Source: Pseudaquabacterium terrae (lineage in GTDB: Bacteria > Pseudomonadota > Gammaproteobacteria > Burkholderiales > Burkholderiaceae_C). Taken from it: a DNA stretch of 64,000 nucleotides. The notes beneath the pieces are model-generated. The model ran no database searches. It was not told the origin of the DNA and was given only the letters and a program-made list of their open reading frames with translations. The position numbers and the translations under genes are program-made. Of this stretch, positions 9,113 through 18,064 are shown piece by piece; position 1 is the first letter of the stretch, and the number at the start of each line of letters is the position of its first letter. The stretch spans positions 207,397 through 271,396 of the forward strand of contig NZ_JABRWJ010000010.1 of NCBI RefSeq assembly GCF_013266755.1. Reading direction: 5' to 3'.

Positions 9113-10158
9113 GCGCGTCGCGCCGCCTGTTCGGCCACCGGCTGTTCTGGCCCGTACTTACGCTGCTCGCGCTGCTGGCGCTGAACGCGGCCTTCAACCC
9201 GGGCTTTCTGCAACTGCGCTGGCGCGACGGGCATCTCTACGGCAGCCTGATCGACATCCTCAACCGCGCTGCGCCGCTGGTGCTGGTGTCGCTCGGCATG
9301 ACGATGGTGATCGCCACGCGCGGCATCGACATCTCGGTCGGTGCGGTGGTGGCGATCAGCGCGGCGATCGCCGCGCTGATGGTCGGCGGCCAGCTCACGG
9401 TGGTCGACGGCGTACCGACGATGAACAGCCGCTTCCCGATGCCTGTGGCGCTGGCGGCGGCGCTCGGCGTGGCCGCGCTGTGCGGGTTGTGGAACGGCGT
9501 GCTGGTGGCCGGTGTCGGCATGCAGCCGATCATCGCCACGCTGATCCTGATGGTGGCCGGGCGCGGCATCGCGCAATTGCTCACCGGCGGGCAGATCATC
9601 ACGGTGTACTACCCGCCGTACTTCCACCTCGGCAATGGCTACCTGCTGGGGCTGCCGTTCTCGGTGTTCGTGGCCGGCGCGGTGGCACTGGCGCTGCACG
9701 GAATGCTGACGCGCACCGCGCTGGGCCTGTTCGTGCAGGCCATCGGCATCAATCCCGCGGCCGCGCACATGGCCGGCGTGCGGCAGAAGCGGATCACCGT
9801 GGCCGCCTACGTGTTCTGCGGCCTGTGCGCCGGCCTGGCCGGGCTGCTGATCAGCTCCAACGTCAAGAGCGCCGACGGCAACAACGCCGGCCTGCTGATG
9901 GAGCTGGACGCGATCCTGGCGGTCACGCTCGGCGGCACGCTGCTGACCGGCGGCCGCTTCAGCCTGGCCGGCACCGTGCTCGGCGCGCTGATCATCCAGA
10001 CGCTGACCTCCACGATCTACTCGATCGGCGTGCCGCCGGAAATGAACCTGCTGGTCAAGGCGGCGGTGGTGTTCGTCGTGATGCTGCTGCAATCGGCGGA
10101 ATTCCGGGCGATGGTGCGGCAGTGGGCGGTGCGTCCCGCGCCGGGGGCTGTGCGATGA
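9109..10158 (+). CDS. ytfT: Sugar ABC transporter permease (YtfT type)
   Basis: A 349-residue CUT2 permease. It has the conserved MVIATRGIDISVGAVVAISAAIAAL segment, a predicted first membrane span in LFWPVLTLLALLALNAAF and the late segment LLMELDAILAVTLGGTLLTGGRF. The ATG at 9109 overlaps the stop of the ATPase by 4 bp. E. coli uses two permeases, YtfT and YjfF, for galactofuranose uptake, and the second follows after about 100 bp. Substrate is inferred from family. Confidence 0.9.
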   Translation: MSASRRLFGHRLFWPVLTLLALLALNAAFNPGFLQLRWRDGHLYGSLIDILNRAAPLVLVSLGMTMVIATRGIDISVGAVVAISAAIAALMVGGQLTVVDGVPTMNSRFPMPVALAAALGVAALCGLWNGVLVAGVGMQPIIATLILMVAGRGIAQLLTGGQIITVYYPPYFHLGNGYLLGLPFSVFVAGAVALALHGMLTRTALGLFVQAIGINPAAAHMAGVRQKRITVAAYVFCGLCAGLAGLLISSNVKSADGNNAGLLMELDAILAVTLGGTLLTGGRFSLAGTVLGALIIQTLTSTIYSIGVPPEMNLLVKAAVVFVVMLLQSAEFRAMVRQWAVRPAPGAVR

Positions 10159-10184
10159 ACGTGCCCGCCCAGGAGGGTGCGCCG

Positions 10185-10256
10185 ATGAGCCCCGCCCGGC
10201 CGCCCGAAGGGGCTCAGCCCCGCTTGGCGGGGAGGCGCGAAGCGCCAGGGGTGCTC
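10185..10256. repeat. Cluster of three GC-rich hairpins between permease genes
   Basis: The 100-bp gap between the two permease genes contains three successive inverted repeats: GAGCCCC/GGGGCTC (about 10187-10215), CCCCGC/GCGGGG (about 10218-10231) and GGCGC-GAA-GCGCC just before the next start. They resemble the REP-like element near 1240. They may stabilise the upstream message or tune expression of the second permease; no terminator-type T-tract follows. Confidence 0.5.
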
Positions 10257-10258
10257 TC

Positions 10259-11272
10259 ATGACCGCGACTGAAGCGCTCACCGGGCGTGCGCCGCCGGTG
10301 CGCGGTCCGCGCCTCGATCCGCGCCACGTGCCCTTGGCGGTGACGACAGCGCTGTTCGCTGCGATGTTCGGCTACGGCGGCGTTGCCTACGACGGCTTCT
10401 TCTCGGCGCAGGTGCTGCTGAACCTGCTGATCGACAACGCCTTCCTGCTCATCGTCGCGGTCGGGATGAGCTTCGTGATCCTTGCCGGCGGCATCGACCT
10501 GTCGGTGGGCGCCGTGATCGCGTTCGCGACGATGCTGCTGGCGTGGCTCGTGGAACGCCAGGGCTGGTCGCCCGCCGCGGCCATCGCGCTGGTGCTCGTG
10601 CTCGGCACCGCCTTCGGCGCGCTGCAGGGCTGGCTGGTGCAGCGCTTCCGGCTGCAGCCCTTCATCGTCACGCTGGCCGGCATGTTCCTGGCGCGCGGCT
10701 TGTGCTACGTGATCAGCATCGACTCGATCAGCATCGAGAACGAGAGCTTCGTCGCCGTCGCGCAGGCCCGCGTGCCGCTGGGCGGCGAGGCCTCGGTCAG
10801 CGTCGGTGCGCTGGTCGCCGTGGCGGTGCTGGCGGCCGGGCTGTACCTGGCGCATGCCAGCGACTTCGGACGCGCTGTCTACGCGTTAGGCGGCAACGAG
10901 CACTCGGCGCTGCTGATGGGCCTGCCCGTCGCACGCACCATGGTGCTGGTGTACACGCTGTCGGGCCTGTGCTCGGCGCTGGCCGGCGTGGTGTTCGCGT
11001 CCTACATGCTGTCCGGTTATGGCCTGCACGCGATGGGGCTGGAGCTGGACGCCATCGCTGCCGTGGTGATCGGCGGCACGCTGCTGTCCGGCGGCGTCGG
11101 CACCCTGGCCGGCACGCTGTTCGGCGTGCTGATCCTGGGCATGATCCAGACGCTGATCAGCTTCGACGGCAGCCTCAGCTCCTGGTGGACGCGCATCGTC
11201 ATCGGCGCGCTGCTGTTCGCGTTCTGCGCGCTGCAGCGCCTGTTCGAGCGCCGGCCGGGCCCATCGACCTAG
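10259..11272 (+). CDS. yjfF: Sugar ABC transporter permease (YjfF type)
   Basis: A 337-residue CUT2 permease with VGMSFVILAGGIDLSVGAVIAFA, the cytoplasmic loop YALGGNEHSALLMGLPV and the C-terminal MGLELDAIAAVVIGGTLLSGG. This is the second permease of a YtfQRT-YjfF-like galactofuranose/sugar importer. The kinase gene for an intermediate of the De Ley-Doudoroff route begins 8 bp after its stop, so transport and catabolism appear co-transcribed. Confidence 0.9.
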   Translation: MTATEALTGRAPPVRGPRLDPRHVPLAVTTALFAAMFGYGGVAYDGFFSAQVLLNLLIDNAFLLIVAVGMSFVILAGGIDLSVGAVIAFATMLLAWLVERQGWSPAAAIALVLVLGTAFGALQGWLVQRFRLQPFIVTLAGMFLARGLCYVISIDSISIENESFVAVAQARVPLGGEASVSVGALVAVAVLAAGLYLAHASDFGRAVYALGGNEHSALLMGLPVARTMVLVYTLSGLCSALAGVVFASYMLSGYGLHAMGLELDAIAAVVIGGTLLSGGVGTLAGTLFGVLILGMIQTLISFDGSLSSWWTRIVIGALLFAFCALQRLFERRPGPST

Positions 11273-11279
11273 GATCCTC

Positions 11280-12212
11280 ATGACAGAAAACGCGATGCGC
11301 CGGCCCGCGTTCGTCGGCATCGACTGGGGCACGACCAATCGCCGTGCCTGGCTGCTGGACGACGCCGGCGAGGTGCTGGCGCTGCACCGCGACGAGCAGG
11401 GCAGCCTGGCCTGCCGTGGCCGCTTCGTTGGCGCGCTGGAAGACCTGCTGGCGCGCTGGCCGGCGGCGCGGGGCGTGCCGGTCGTGATGTCGGGCATGGT
11501 CGGCTCGGCGCTGGGCTGGCAGGAGGTGCCGTACCTCGACGCGGGTGTGCCGCTGGCCGAGCTGCCGCGCCACGTGGTGCCGGTGGCGGACGCGCCGGCT
11601 GGCGCGCACTGGTGCATCGTGCCCGGCCTGTGCTGTCGCGACGGCGCCGGCCGCGTGGACGTGATGCGCGGCGAAGAGACACAACTTCTCGGTGCGGACG
11701 CACTGGCCGCCGGCGATGGCTGGACGGTGCTGCCCGGCACGCACAGCAAGTGGGTGCGGCTGCACGGCGGCGTGGTGGCCGAGCTGCGCACCTACCTGAG
11801 CGGCGAGCTGTTCGCGACGCTCCGCGCGCAGGGCACGCTGGCGCCGCTGATGGCCGTTGCGGCCGACGATGCCGGCGCGGCCTTCGATCGCGGCGTGCAG
11901 GCCCTGGGCGACGAGGAGCTCGGCCATGCGCTGTTCGGCGCACGGGCCCGCGTCATGGCGGCGGGCGCGCCCGCCGCCGGCACGGCCGACTACGTCAGTG
12001 GCCTGCTCATCGCCGCCGAATGGCGCGACGCGCTGCGCCGCGGCCTGCCGCCGGGGCAGCCCGTGCGCCTGCTCGGCGAGCCGGCGCTGGCCGAGCGCCA
12101 TGCCCGGTGTGCGCGCCACTTCGGCGGCCGCACCGAGACGCTGGACCCGCAGGCGGCGCAGCTCGCCGCCTGGCGGACCTTCCTTCGAAGCCTGTCGGAG
12201 CACCCGTCATGA
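11280..12212 (+). CDS. dgoK: 2-dehydro-3-deoxygalactonokinase
   Basis: A 310-residue sugar-acid kinase of the DgoK family. The N-terminal phosphate-binding motif GIDWGTTNRRAWLL, then MSGMVGSALGWQEVPY, VDVMRGEETQLLGA and PGTHSKWVRL are typical. It phosphorylates 2-keto-3-deoxy-D-galactonate at C6 in the De Ley-Doudoroff pathway of D-galactose. The coding end overlaps the aldolase start by 4 bp, so kinase and aldolase are made together. Galactose dehydrogenase and galactonate dehydratase are not in the window. Confidence 0.93.
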   Translation: MTENAMRRPAFVGIDWGTTNRRAWLLDDAGEVLALHRDEQGSLACRGRFVGALEDLLARWPAARGVPVVMSGMVGSALGWQEVPYLDAGVPLAELPRHVVPVADAPAGAHWCIVPGLCCRDGAGRVDVMRGEETQLLGADALAAGDGWTVLPGTHSKWVRLHGGVVAELRTYLSGELFATLRAQGTLAPLMAVAADDAGAAFDRGVQALGDEELGHALFGARARVMAAGAPAAGTADYVSGLLIAAEWRDALRRGLPPGQPVRLLGEPALAERHARCARHFGGRTETLDPQAAQLAAWRTFLRSLSEHPS

Positions 12213-12826
12213 GACCTGCCTTCGCCGCCGACCTGCCGCCGCTGGTGGCCATTCTTCGCGGGCTGCAGCCCGAACGCGCGGCCGACGTCGGCCGGGTGCT
12301 GTTCGACTGCGGCCTGCGCGGCGTCGAAGTGCCGCTGAACCGGCCCGGGGCGTTGCCGGCCATCGCCACGCTGGCGGCGATGGCGCCCGCCGATGCGCTG
12401 GTCGGCGCCGGGACCGTGCTCGCCGAGGCCGACGTCGATGCGGTGGCGCAGGCCGGCGGCCGGCTCATCGTGTCGCCGCATTTCGATCCGGCGATCGTCG
12501 CGCGCACGATCGCGCGCGGGCTGATCGCTGCGCCCGGGGTCTTCACGGCCAGCGAGGCCTTCGCCGCGCTGCGGGCCGGCGCGCACGCGCTCAAGCTGTT
12601 CCCGGCCGAAGGCAGCAGTCCGGCGGCATTGCGCGCGCTGGCCACCGTGCTGCCCGAGGACACGCCGCTGTGGCCCGTCGGCGGCCTCGAGCCGGAGCAC
12701 CTGGCCGCCTGGCGCGCGGCCGGTGCCACCGGCTTCGGCATCGGCGGCGCACTGTTCAAGCCGGCGTTCGATCTCGACGAGATTGCACGCCGGGCGCGCG
12801 CTTTCGTCGCTGCCTGGCACGGCTGA
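12209..12826 (+). CDS. dgoA: 2-dehydro-3-deoxy-6-phosphogalactonate aldolase
   Basis: A 205-residue KDPG/KDPGal aldolase. It has LVAILRGLQPERA at the start, VPLNRPGA in strand 2, VGAGTVL, and the Schiff-base lysine at about residue 129 in ALKLFPAE. The VPLNRP form and pairing with dgoK favour the galactonate enzyme over the gluconate one (Eda). It cleaves KDPGal to pyruvate and glyceraldehyde 3-phosphate and closes the operon. The ATG at 12209 overlaps the dgoK stop. Confidence 0.93.
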   Translation: MRPAFAADLPPLVAILRGLQPERAADVGRVLFDCGLRGVEVPLNRPGALPAIATLAAMAPADALVGAGTVLAEADVDAVAQAGGRLIVSPHFDPAIVARTIARGLIAAPGVFTASEAFAALRAGAHALKLFPAEGSSPAALRALATVLPEDTPLWPVGGLEPEHLAAWRAAGATGFGIGGALFKPAFDLDEIARRARAFVAAWHG

Positions 12827-12948
12827 GCCCCCGGCCGGCCCTGCGGCACGCGCCCTTGGTGGGGCACTCACGCCTTCCTCGTTCGCGTCATTGCGCCCAG
12901 AATGGAACGTGCTCGTCTCCCGTGGAGATGGCCGGCCATGAGGTGTCC

Positions 12949-13803
12949 ATGAAGTTGCTCGCCCGCCTGCTGATCGTCCTGCTGTTTGCCGCCCAGGGCG
13001 CCGCCGCCGCCGAGGTGGTCCGCTTCCCGCGGCCCGAGTTCGAAGGCGATCGTCGCTTCGATTACGCGCGGGAGTTGCTGAAGCTGGCGCTGTCCAAGGT
13101 CGGCCCGGACTACCGCGTCGAGCATGCCGAGTCGCCGATGAACCAGGAGCGCCAGATCCTGGAGCTCGAGGCCGGGCGAACGATCGACGTCGCGCCGATG
13201 CCGAGCTCGGCCGAGCGCGAGGCGCGTTTGCTGGCCGTGTACATCCCGATCAACCGAGGCGTGCTGGGCCTGCGGCTGGGGCTGGTGCGCAAGGGCGACG
13301 CGGCGCAGTTCGCCGGCGTGAACAGCCTGGACGACGTGAAGCGATTGCGCCTGGCCCAGGGGCAGTATTGGCCCGACACGGAGATCCTGCGCGCCAACGG
13401 CATTCCCGTGATCATCGGGCCGAGCTACGAGGGATTGTTCAAGATGCTGGTCGGCAACCGGTTCGACTACTTTCCCCGCAGCGTCCTGGAGATCTGGAAC
13501 GAGCAGGCCAGCAACGCCGATGCACTGGAGGTCGAACCGCGCATCGCGCTGTACTACCCCTACTACACCGCGTACTTCATGCTCAACAAGGGCAACACGC
13601 GCCTGTCCGAGATCATCCGCCAGGGGCTGGAGAAGGCGATCGCCGACGGCTCCGCCGACCGGCTCTTCGACCAGCACTTCGGCGAGCGCCTGCGCCGCGC
13701 GCAGCTGGACAAGCGCGTCATCATCGAACTGAAGAACCCGCTCGTCACGCCCGGCACGCCGGTGAACCGGCCCGAGCTGTGGTACGACTACCGCCGGAAG
13801 TAG
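12949..13803 (+). CDS. Periplasmic solute-binding-like protein (SBP family 3 type)
   Basis: A 284-residue exported protein with signal peptide MKLLARLLIVLLFAAQGAAA. The body contains PMNQERQILELEAGRTIDVAPMPSS, LRANGIPVIIGPSYEGLFKMLVGNRFDYFPRS and a late YTAYFMLNKGN. These are features of the amino-acid-binding (SBP_bac_3) fold in stand-alone sensory proteins. No ABC permease is nearby. It ends 1 bp from the end of a convergent hybrid histidine kinase, suggesting the pair may form a sensing system. ATG 12928 is an alternative start, but 12949 gives a clean signal peptide. Confidence 0.75.
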   Translation: MKLLARLLIVLLFAAQGAAAAEVVRFPRPEFEGDRRFDYARELLKLALSKVGPDYRVEHAESPMNQERQILELEAGRTIDVAPMPSSAEREARLLAVYIPINRGVLGLRLGLVRKGDAAQFAGVNSLDDVKRLRLAQGQYWPDTEILRANGIPVIIGPSYEGLFKMLVGNRFDYFPRSVLEIWNEQASNADALEVEPRIALYYPYYTAYFMLNKGNTRLSEIIRQGLEKAIADGSADRLFDQHFGERLRRAQLDKRVIIELKNPLVTPGTPVNRPELWYDYRRK

Positions 13804-13804
13804 C

Positions 13805-16117
13805 TCACGCCGGCGGCACCGCCGGGCCCACCCAGTGCGCCAGCGTGCCGTACAGCTCATCGACGTTGATGGGCTTGGCGATGTGGTCGTTCATGCCCGC
13901 GGCCAGCACCTTCGCGCGTTCGCCGACCAGCGCGTTGGCAGTCATCGCGATCACCGGCAGGTCCTGCCAGCGGGGATCCTGGCGCAACCGCCGCGTGGCC
14001 TCGTAGCCGTCGAGCACCGGCATCAGGCAGTCCATCAGCACGGCGTCGTAGCGGGCGCCTTCCAGCATCTGCAGCGCCTGCTCGCCGTCCTCGGCCACGT
14101 CCACTTCGAGCTTGGCGCGTCGCAGCAGCGACAGGGCGATCTCGGCGTTGATCGGGTTGTCCTCGACCAGCAGGACTCGCCGGCCGATCAGCCGCGAGGG
14201 GTCCGCAGGCGCCGGCGCCCGCTGGGGCCTGGCCGGCGACCGCAGCGGCAGGCGCAGCTCGAAGCCGAAGCGGCTGCCCTGCCCAGGCAGACTCTCGACG
14301 TCGATGTCGCCGCCCATCATGTGCACCAGGCGCTGGCTGATCGCCAGGCCCAGCCCGGTGCCGCCGTAGCGCCGGCTCGTGGACGCCTCGCCCTGGGTGA
14401 ACGGCTGGAACAGGCGCTGCCGCTGGTCGATCGACATGCCGATGCCGCTGTCCTGCACCTCGAAGCGCAGGCGCACCGCGTCGGCTTGCGCTTCAACGAC
14501 CCGCACGCGCAGCGTGACGCCGCCGCGTTCGGTGAACTTGACCGCGTTCTGCCCCAGGTTCAGAAGCACCTGTCGCAGGCGCGAGGGGTCGCCCTCCAGC
14601 GCTTTCGGCAGCCCGGGCGGCAGCTCCACCTGCAGCGCCAGTCCCTTGTCCTTCGCGGCCAGGCCGACGATGTCGGACACGCCCTCCAGCACGTCGCGCG
14701 GGTCGAACACGATCGCCTCGAGGTCCAGCCGGTCCGCCTCGATCTTCGAGAAGTCGAGGATGTCGTTGATGATGCCCAGCAGCAGCGTGGCCGCGCGGTG
14801 GATCTTCTGCACCTGGTCGCGTTGGGGCGCCTTCAGTTCCTCCTGCAGCAGCAGATAGCCCATGCCGATGATGGCGTTCATCGGCGTGCGGATCTCGTGG
14901 CTCATGTGCGCCAGGAAGGCGCTCTTCGCCTCGCTGGCGATCTCGGCCGCGCGGCGCGCCTCCCGGTCGGCTTCGGCCTGGCGGCGCTCGGTGATGTCGC
15001 GCGCGATGCCCACGGTGCCCGCCACGCGTCCGTCGGCATCGATCAGCGCGGTCTTGAGGGTCTCGATGAAACCGACGCTGCCATCGGCACGGGCATGCTG
15101 CTCCTCGATGCGGCGCGTGCCGCGCGCGGCCATCACCTCGGCGTCGTCGTTGCGGTAGCTGCGCGCCAGCCCGGGCGGGTGAACATCGAGGTCGGTCTTG
15201 CCGAACATCTCGGCCGGGTCGGCGAAGCCCTTGGCGGCCGCGAAGGCCCGGTTCACGGCGGTGAACCGACCCTCGGTGTCCTTCATCCACGCCAGGTCCG
15301 GCAGGTTGTCGAGGATGGCGGCCATGCGGGCATCGGCGTTGCGCAACTCCAGCGCCTGCCTGGCCAGCCGCTCGCGCATCGCGTTCAGCGCATCGACCAG
15401 CTGGTCCAGCTCGTCGCCCTCGCTGCGCGCGCGCCGCAGCCGCAGCGGCACCGTGTCGCCTTCCAGGCTGACGCTGCGCGCCGAGGCGGCCATGTCGCGC
15501 AGGTGGCTCGTCGCCAGCTTGTGGACGATGAAGAGGATGAAGAACGCGACCAGAAAGGTCTTGGCGCCGTTGCTGAGCAGGATGACGAGGGCCTGCGCGG
15601 CCAGGTCCCGATAGATCTCGTCCAGCGTGGCCTCGATGCGCAGCACGCCGATCGGCTGGGGCTTGGCGCCGCAGCAGGCGAGCGGAATCTCCTTGACCAC
15701 CCCGTTGGCCTGGCGCTGGCCGCGGAAGAGGGTGAACGGGCGGCCGGAGGCGCCCGTGTCGCGCACCTCGGCCCCGCTGATCGAGGGCAGGCGCACGATG
15801 CCGTCCAGTTGTTCCTCGATCTGCCGCGTGTCCACCGCCCACAGGCTCTCGGCCAGGCTGCGCGCGCTGGCCTGCTCGATCTCGGCGAAGCGCCCGTCCA
15901 GTCGCGCACGCTCGTTGCGGTAGCTCAGACTGAGCTGAAACACGGTGAGCAGCAGCGTCACCACGGTGCTGAACAACACCACGCGCAGCAGCAGCGCGAC
16001 GGCGATGCCGCCGCGTGGGGTGCGCGACACCGCCGCCCACCAGCCGGTGGAGGGCGGCCGCGGACGGTCGGCCGGTGCCGCGTCCATCGCCGCAGCCGTG
16101 TTCTTGGACGGCTTCAT
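13805..16117 (-). CDS. Hybrid sensor histidine kinase with PAS and receiver domains
   Basis: A 770-residue membrane kinase. Two membrane spans (about residues 35-58 and 180-205) flank a periplasmic domain. Then come a HAMP-like linker, a PAS domain (ILDNLPDLAWMKD onward), the phospho-acceptor His407 in FLAHMSHEIRTP, an ATPase domain with GTGLGLAISQRLV, and a C-terminal receiver with Asp696 in VLMDCLMPVLDG. The ATG at 16117 is preferred over an upstream in-frame start because the added 55 residues are atypical. No separate response regulator lies alongside, so its output is unknown; the convergent binding-protein gene is its only linked candidate partner. Confidence 0.88.
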   Translation of the reverse strand: MKPSKNTAAAMDAAPADRPRPPSTGWWAAVSRTPRGGIAVALLLRVVLFSTVVTLLLTVFQLSLSYRNERARLDGRFAEIEQASARSLAESLWAVDTRQIEEQLDGIVRLPSISGAEVRDTGASGRPFTLFRGQRQANGVVKEIPLACCGAKPQPIGVLRIEATLDEIYRDLAAQALVILLSNGAKTFLVAFFILFIVHKLATSHLRDMAASARSVSLEGDTVPLRLRRARSEGDELDQLVDALNAMRERLARQALELRNADARMAAILDNLPDLAWMKDTEGRFTAVNRAFAAAKGFADPAEMFGKTDLDVHPPGLARSYRNDDAEVMAARGTRRIEEQHARADGSVGFIETLKTALIDADGRVAGTVGIARDITERRQAEADREARRAAEIASEAKSAFLAHMSHEIRTPMNAIIGMGYLLLQEELKAPQRDQVQKIHRAATLLLGIINDILDFSKIEADRLDLEAIVFDPRDVLEGVSDIVGLAAKDKGLALQVELPPGLPKALEGDPSRLRQVLLNLGQNAVKFTERGGVTLRVRVVEAQADAVRLRFEVQDSGIGMSIDQRQRLFQPFTQGEASTSRRYGGTGLGLAISQRLVHMMGGDIDVESLPGQGSRFGFELRLPLRSPARPQRAPAPADPSRLIGRRVLLVEDNPINAEIALSLLRRAKLEVDVAEDGEQALQMLEGARYDAVLMDCLMPVLDGYEATRRLRQDPRWQDLPVIAMTANALVGERAKVLAAGMNDHIAKPINVDELYGTLAHWVGPAVPPA

Positions 16118-16199
16118 GCACCGGAATGTAGCTCGGAAGCGCTGCCGCCGACACGACGGCGCGAGCGGCGCATCAAATGCGCCGGCCGGTCCGCAGTCA

Positions 16200-16788
16200 T
16201 GCCTGGCGGTCCAGCCAGCACCGACCTGCACATCGTCACCGGCAACCAGCCCTACCTCAGCTACCCGCGGGTGATGGGGCACGAGTTGTCCGGCGTGGTC
16301 GAGCAGGCCGATGCCGGCAGCGGCCGGGTGGCCGGCGATGCGGTGTATGTCATGCCCTACCTGTCCTTCGCGCAGCGCGAGGTCGGCGTCAGCGCGACCG
16401 TGGGCTTAAGCGAGTGCGACGACGCCCAGCTGGCGCGCCTGACCGACGGCGAGTTCTTCGATGCGGTGTTCGACGCCACCGGCAATGCGCAGGCCATGGA
16501 GCGCGGGTTCCGCTTCGTCGCTCACGCCGGGTGTTATGTGCTGATCTCGATCGTGCAAGGCGACATCCGCTTCTCCGACCCCGAGTTCCACAAGCGCGAG
16601 GCCACGCTGCTGTCCAGCCGCAACGCCACCGCGGAAGTTTCGAGGCCGTGGCCGCGGCGATGCGCGCCGGCCAGGTGCCCGACCGCGCGCTGCCCACGCA
16701 CCGCCTGGCGCTGAACGAATTGCCCGCACAATTCGAGCGCCTGCTCGACCCGGCCGAGGGCGTGATCAAGGCCCTGGTGGAGTGCTGA
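16200..16788 (+). pseudogene. Zinc-type alcohol dehydrogenase remnant (5' loss, internal deletion, frameshift)
   Basis: The reading frame from about 16220 gives TDLHIVTGNQPYLSYPRVMGHE, the catalytic-zinc region of a medium-chain dehydrogenase, but without the preceding roughly 35 residues. Translation passes from VYVMPYLSF straight to LSECDDAQLARLTDGEFFDAVFDATGNAQAM. The structural-zinc cysteines and the nucleotide-binding core, more than 100 residues, are therefore missing. At about 16635 the frame shifts: FEAVAAAMRAGQVPDRALPTHRL through IKALVEC-stop continues in another frame to 16788. Three independent lesions make this a pseudogene of a sugar-acid or polyol dehydrogenase. Confidence 0.85.
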
Positions 16789-16807
16789 CGTGCTGGTGGA
16801 GGTTGCC

Positions 16808-17938
16808 ATGAGTCCCGAGCCCCCGATCCTCCAGTTCGGCACCGGCCGCTTCCTGCAGGCCCATGTCGACTTGTTCGTGTCGCAGGCCAGCGAGCGGGGC
16901 GAGGCGCTGGGGGGCATCACCGTCGTGCAGTCCAGCGGCCAGCCGGCCGCCGTGGCGCGCATGCAGGCGCTGGCGCGTGCCGAGGGCTACCCGGTGATCG
17001 TGCGCGGGCTCGCGGGCGGCGCGCCGCTGGAACGCCACGAGACCGGCCACGCCGTGCGCGAGGCGCTGGATGCGCGCGTGCACTGGCACGCAGTGCGTGA
17101 GCGGATGCGCGGCCCGGTGCGGGTGCTCGTCTCCAACACGGCCGACCAGGGCTGGCAGCTCGAGGCCGCCGACGGCCCGCATCTGCTGCCGGATGCCGCG
17201 CCGGCGCCGGCTGCCTTTCCGGCCAAGCTGCTGGTGCTGCTGCACGACCGCTGGCACGCCCGGCCCGACGCCGAGCTGACGCTGCTGCCCTGCGAGCTGG
17301 TGTCGCGCAACGGCAATCAACTTCGCGCGATCGTCGTCACGCTGGCGCGCGAATGGGGCTGCGCGCCCGCCTTCATCGACTGGCTGCAGCGGCAGCCGGT
17401 GTGGGCCAACTCGCTGGTGGACCGCATCGTCTCGCAGGCGCTGGAGCCGGTGGGTGCGGTGGCCGAGCCCTACGCGCTGTGGGCCATCGAGCAGCAGCCG
17501 CGGCTGGTGCTGCCGTGCCGCCACCCCGCCATCGTGCTCACCGACGATCTGGACCGCTTCGAGCGGCGCAAGCTCTTCCTGCTGAACCTGGGCCACACCT
17601 TGCTGGCCGATGCGTGGATGAAGCAGGCCCACCCGGCCGACATGACGGTGCTGCAGGCGATGCAGACGCCGGCGCTGCGCGACGCGTTGGAGGCCGCCTG
17701 GCGCGAGGAGGTGCTGCCGGTGTTGGATGCGCTGGGCGACGGGCCCGGCGCGCGCGCCTACCTCGTCGAACTGCGCGACCGCCTGCTGAATCCTTTCCTC
17801 GCCCACCGCCTGGCCGACATCGCGCAGAACCACGCGCAGAAGAAGGCGCGCCGCATCGAGCCCTGCATCGCGCTGGCGCGCACGCGGGTGCCCGCGCTGG
17901 CCCAGCCCCGGCTGCGCGCGGCGATGGCCGCCACTTGA
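16808..17938 (+). CDS. Mannitol dehydrogenase family oxidoreductase (tagaturonate/mannonate reductase-like)
   Basis: A 376-residue protein with an N-terminal nucleotide-binding segment ILQFGTGRFLQAH and the family catalytic motif as RRKLFLLNLGHTLLAD. Both are typical of polyol-specific long-chain dehydrogenases such as UxaB and UxuB. It is about 100 residues shorter than the E. coli enzymes. GGAGG at 16797 supports ATG 16808 over GTG 16790. It is the only apparently intact enzyme in a stretch of decayed sugar-acid genes. Substrate is probably a hexuronate or its keto derivative, inferred from family. Confidence 0.8.
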   Translation: MSPEPPILQFGTGRFLQAHVDLFVSQASERGEALGGITVVQSSGQPAAVARMQALARAEGYPVIVRGLAGGAPLERHETGHAVREALDARVHWHAVRERMRGPVRVLVSNTADQGWQLEAADGPHLLPDAAPAPAAFPAKLLVLLHDRWHARPDAELTLLPCELVSRNGNQLRAIVVTLAREWGCAPAFIDWLQRQPVWANSLVDRIVSQALEPVGAVAEPYALWAIEQQPRLVLPCRHPAIVLTDDLDRFERRKLFLLNLGHTLLADAWMKQAHPADMTVLQAMQTPALRDALEAAWREEVLPVLDALGDGPGARAYLVELRDRLLNPFLAHRLADIAQNHAQKKARRIEPCIALARTRVPALAQPRLRAAMAAT

Positions 17939-17956
17939 ATACGGGAGTCCCCCACG

Positions 17957-18064
17957 ATGCAACGCATGGGCATGGTCATCGGCATCGAGCCGGACCGCAT
18001 CGCCGAGTACAAGCGGCTGCATGCCGACGTCTGGCCAGCGGTGATGGCGCGACTGGCCGCGTCC
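17957..18064 (+). pseudogene. L-rhamnose mutarotase-family N-terminal fragment
   Basis: The ATG at 17957 begins MQRMGMVIGIEPDRIAEYKR followed by LHADVWPAVMARLAAS. This is the conserved start of RhaM/DUF718 mutarotases (about 105 residues when complete). After about 35 codons the similarity stops. The DNA continues instead as the C-terminal part of a GntR regulator in another frame, with the junction near 18062-18068. The active-site remainder is absent, so no functional mutarotase is expected. Confidence 0.75.
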
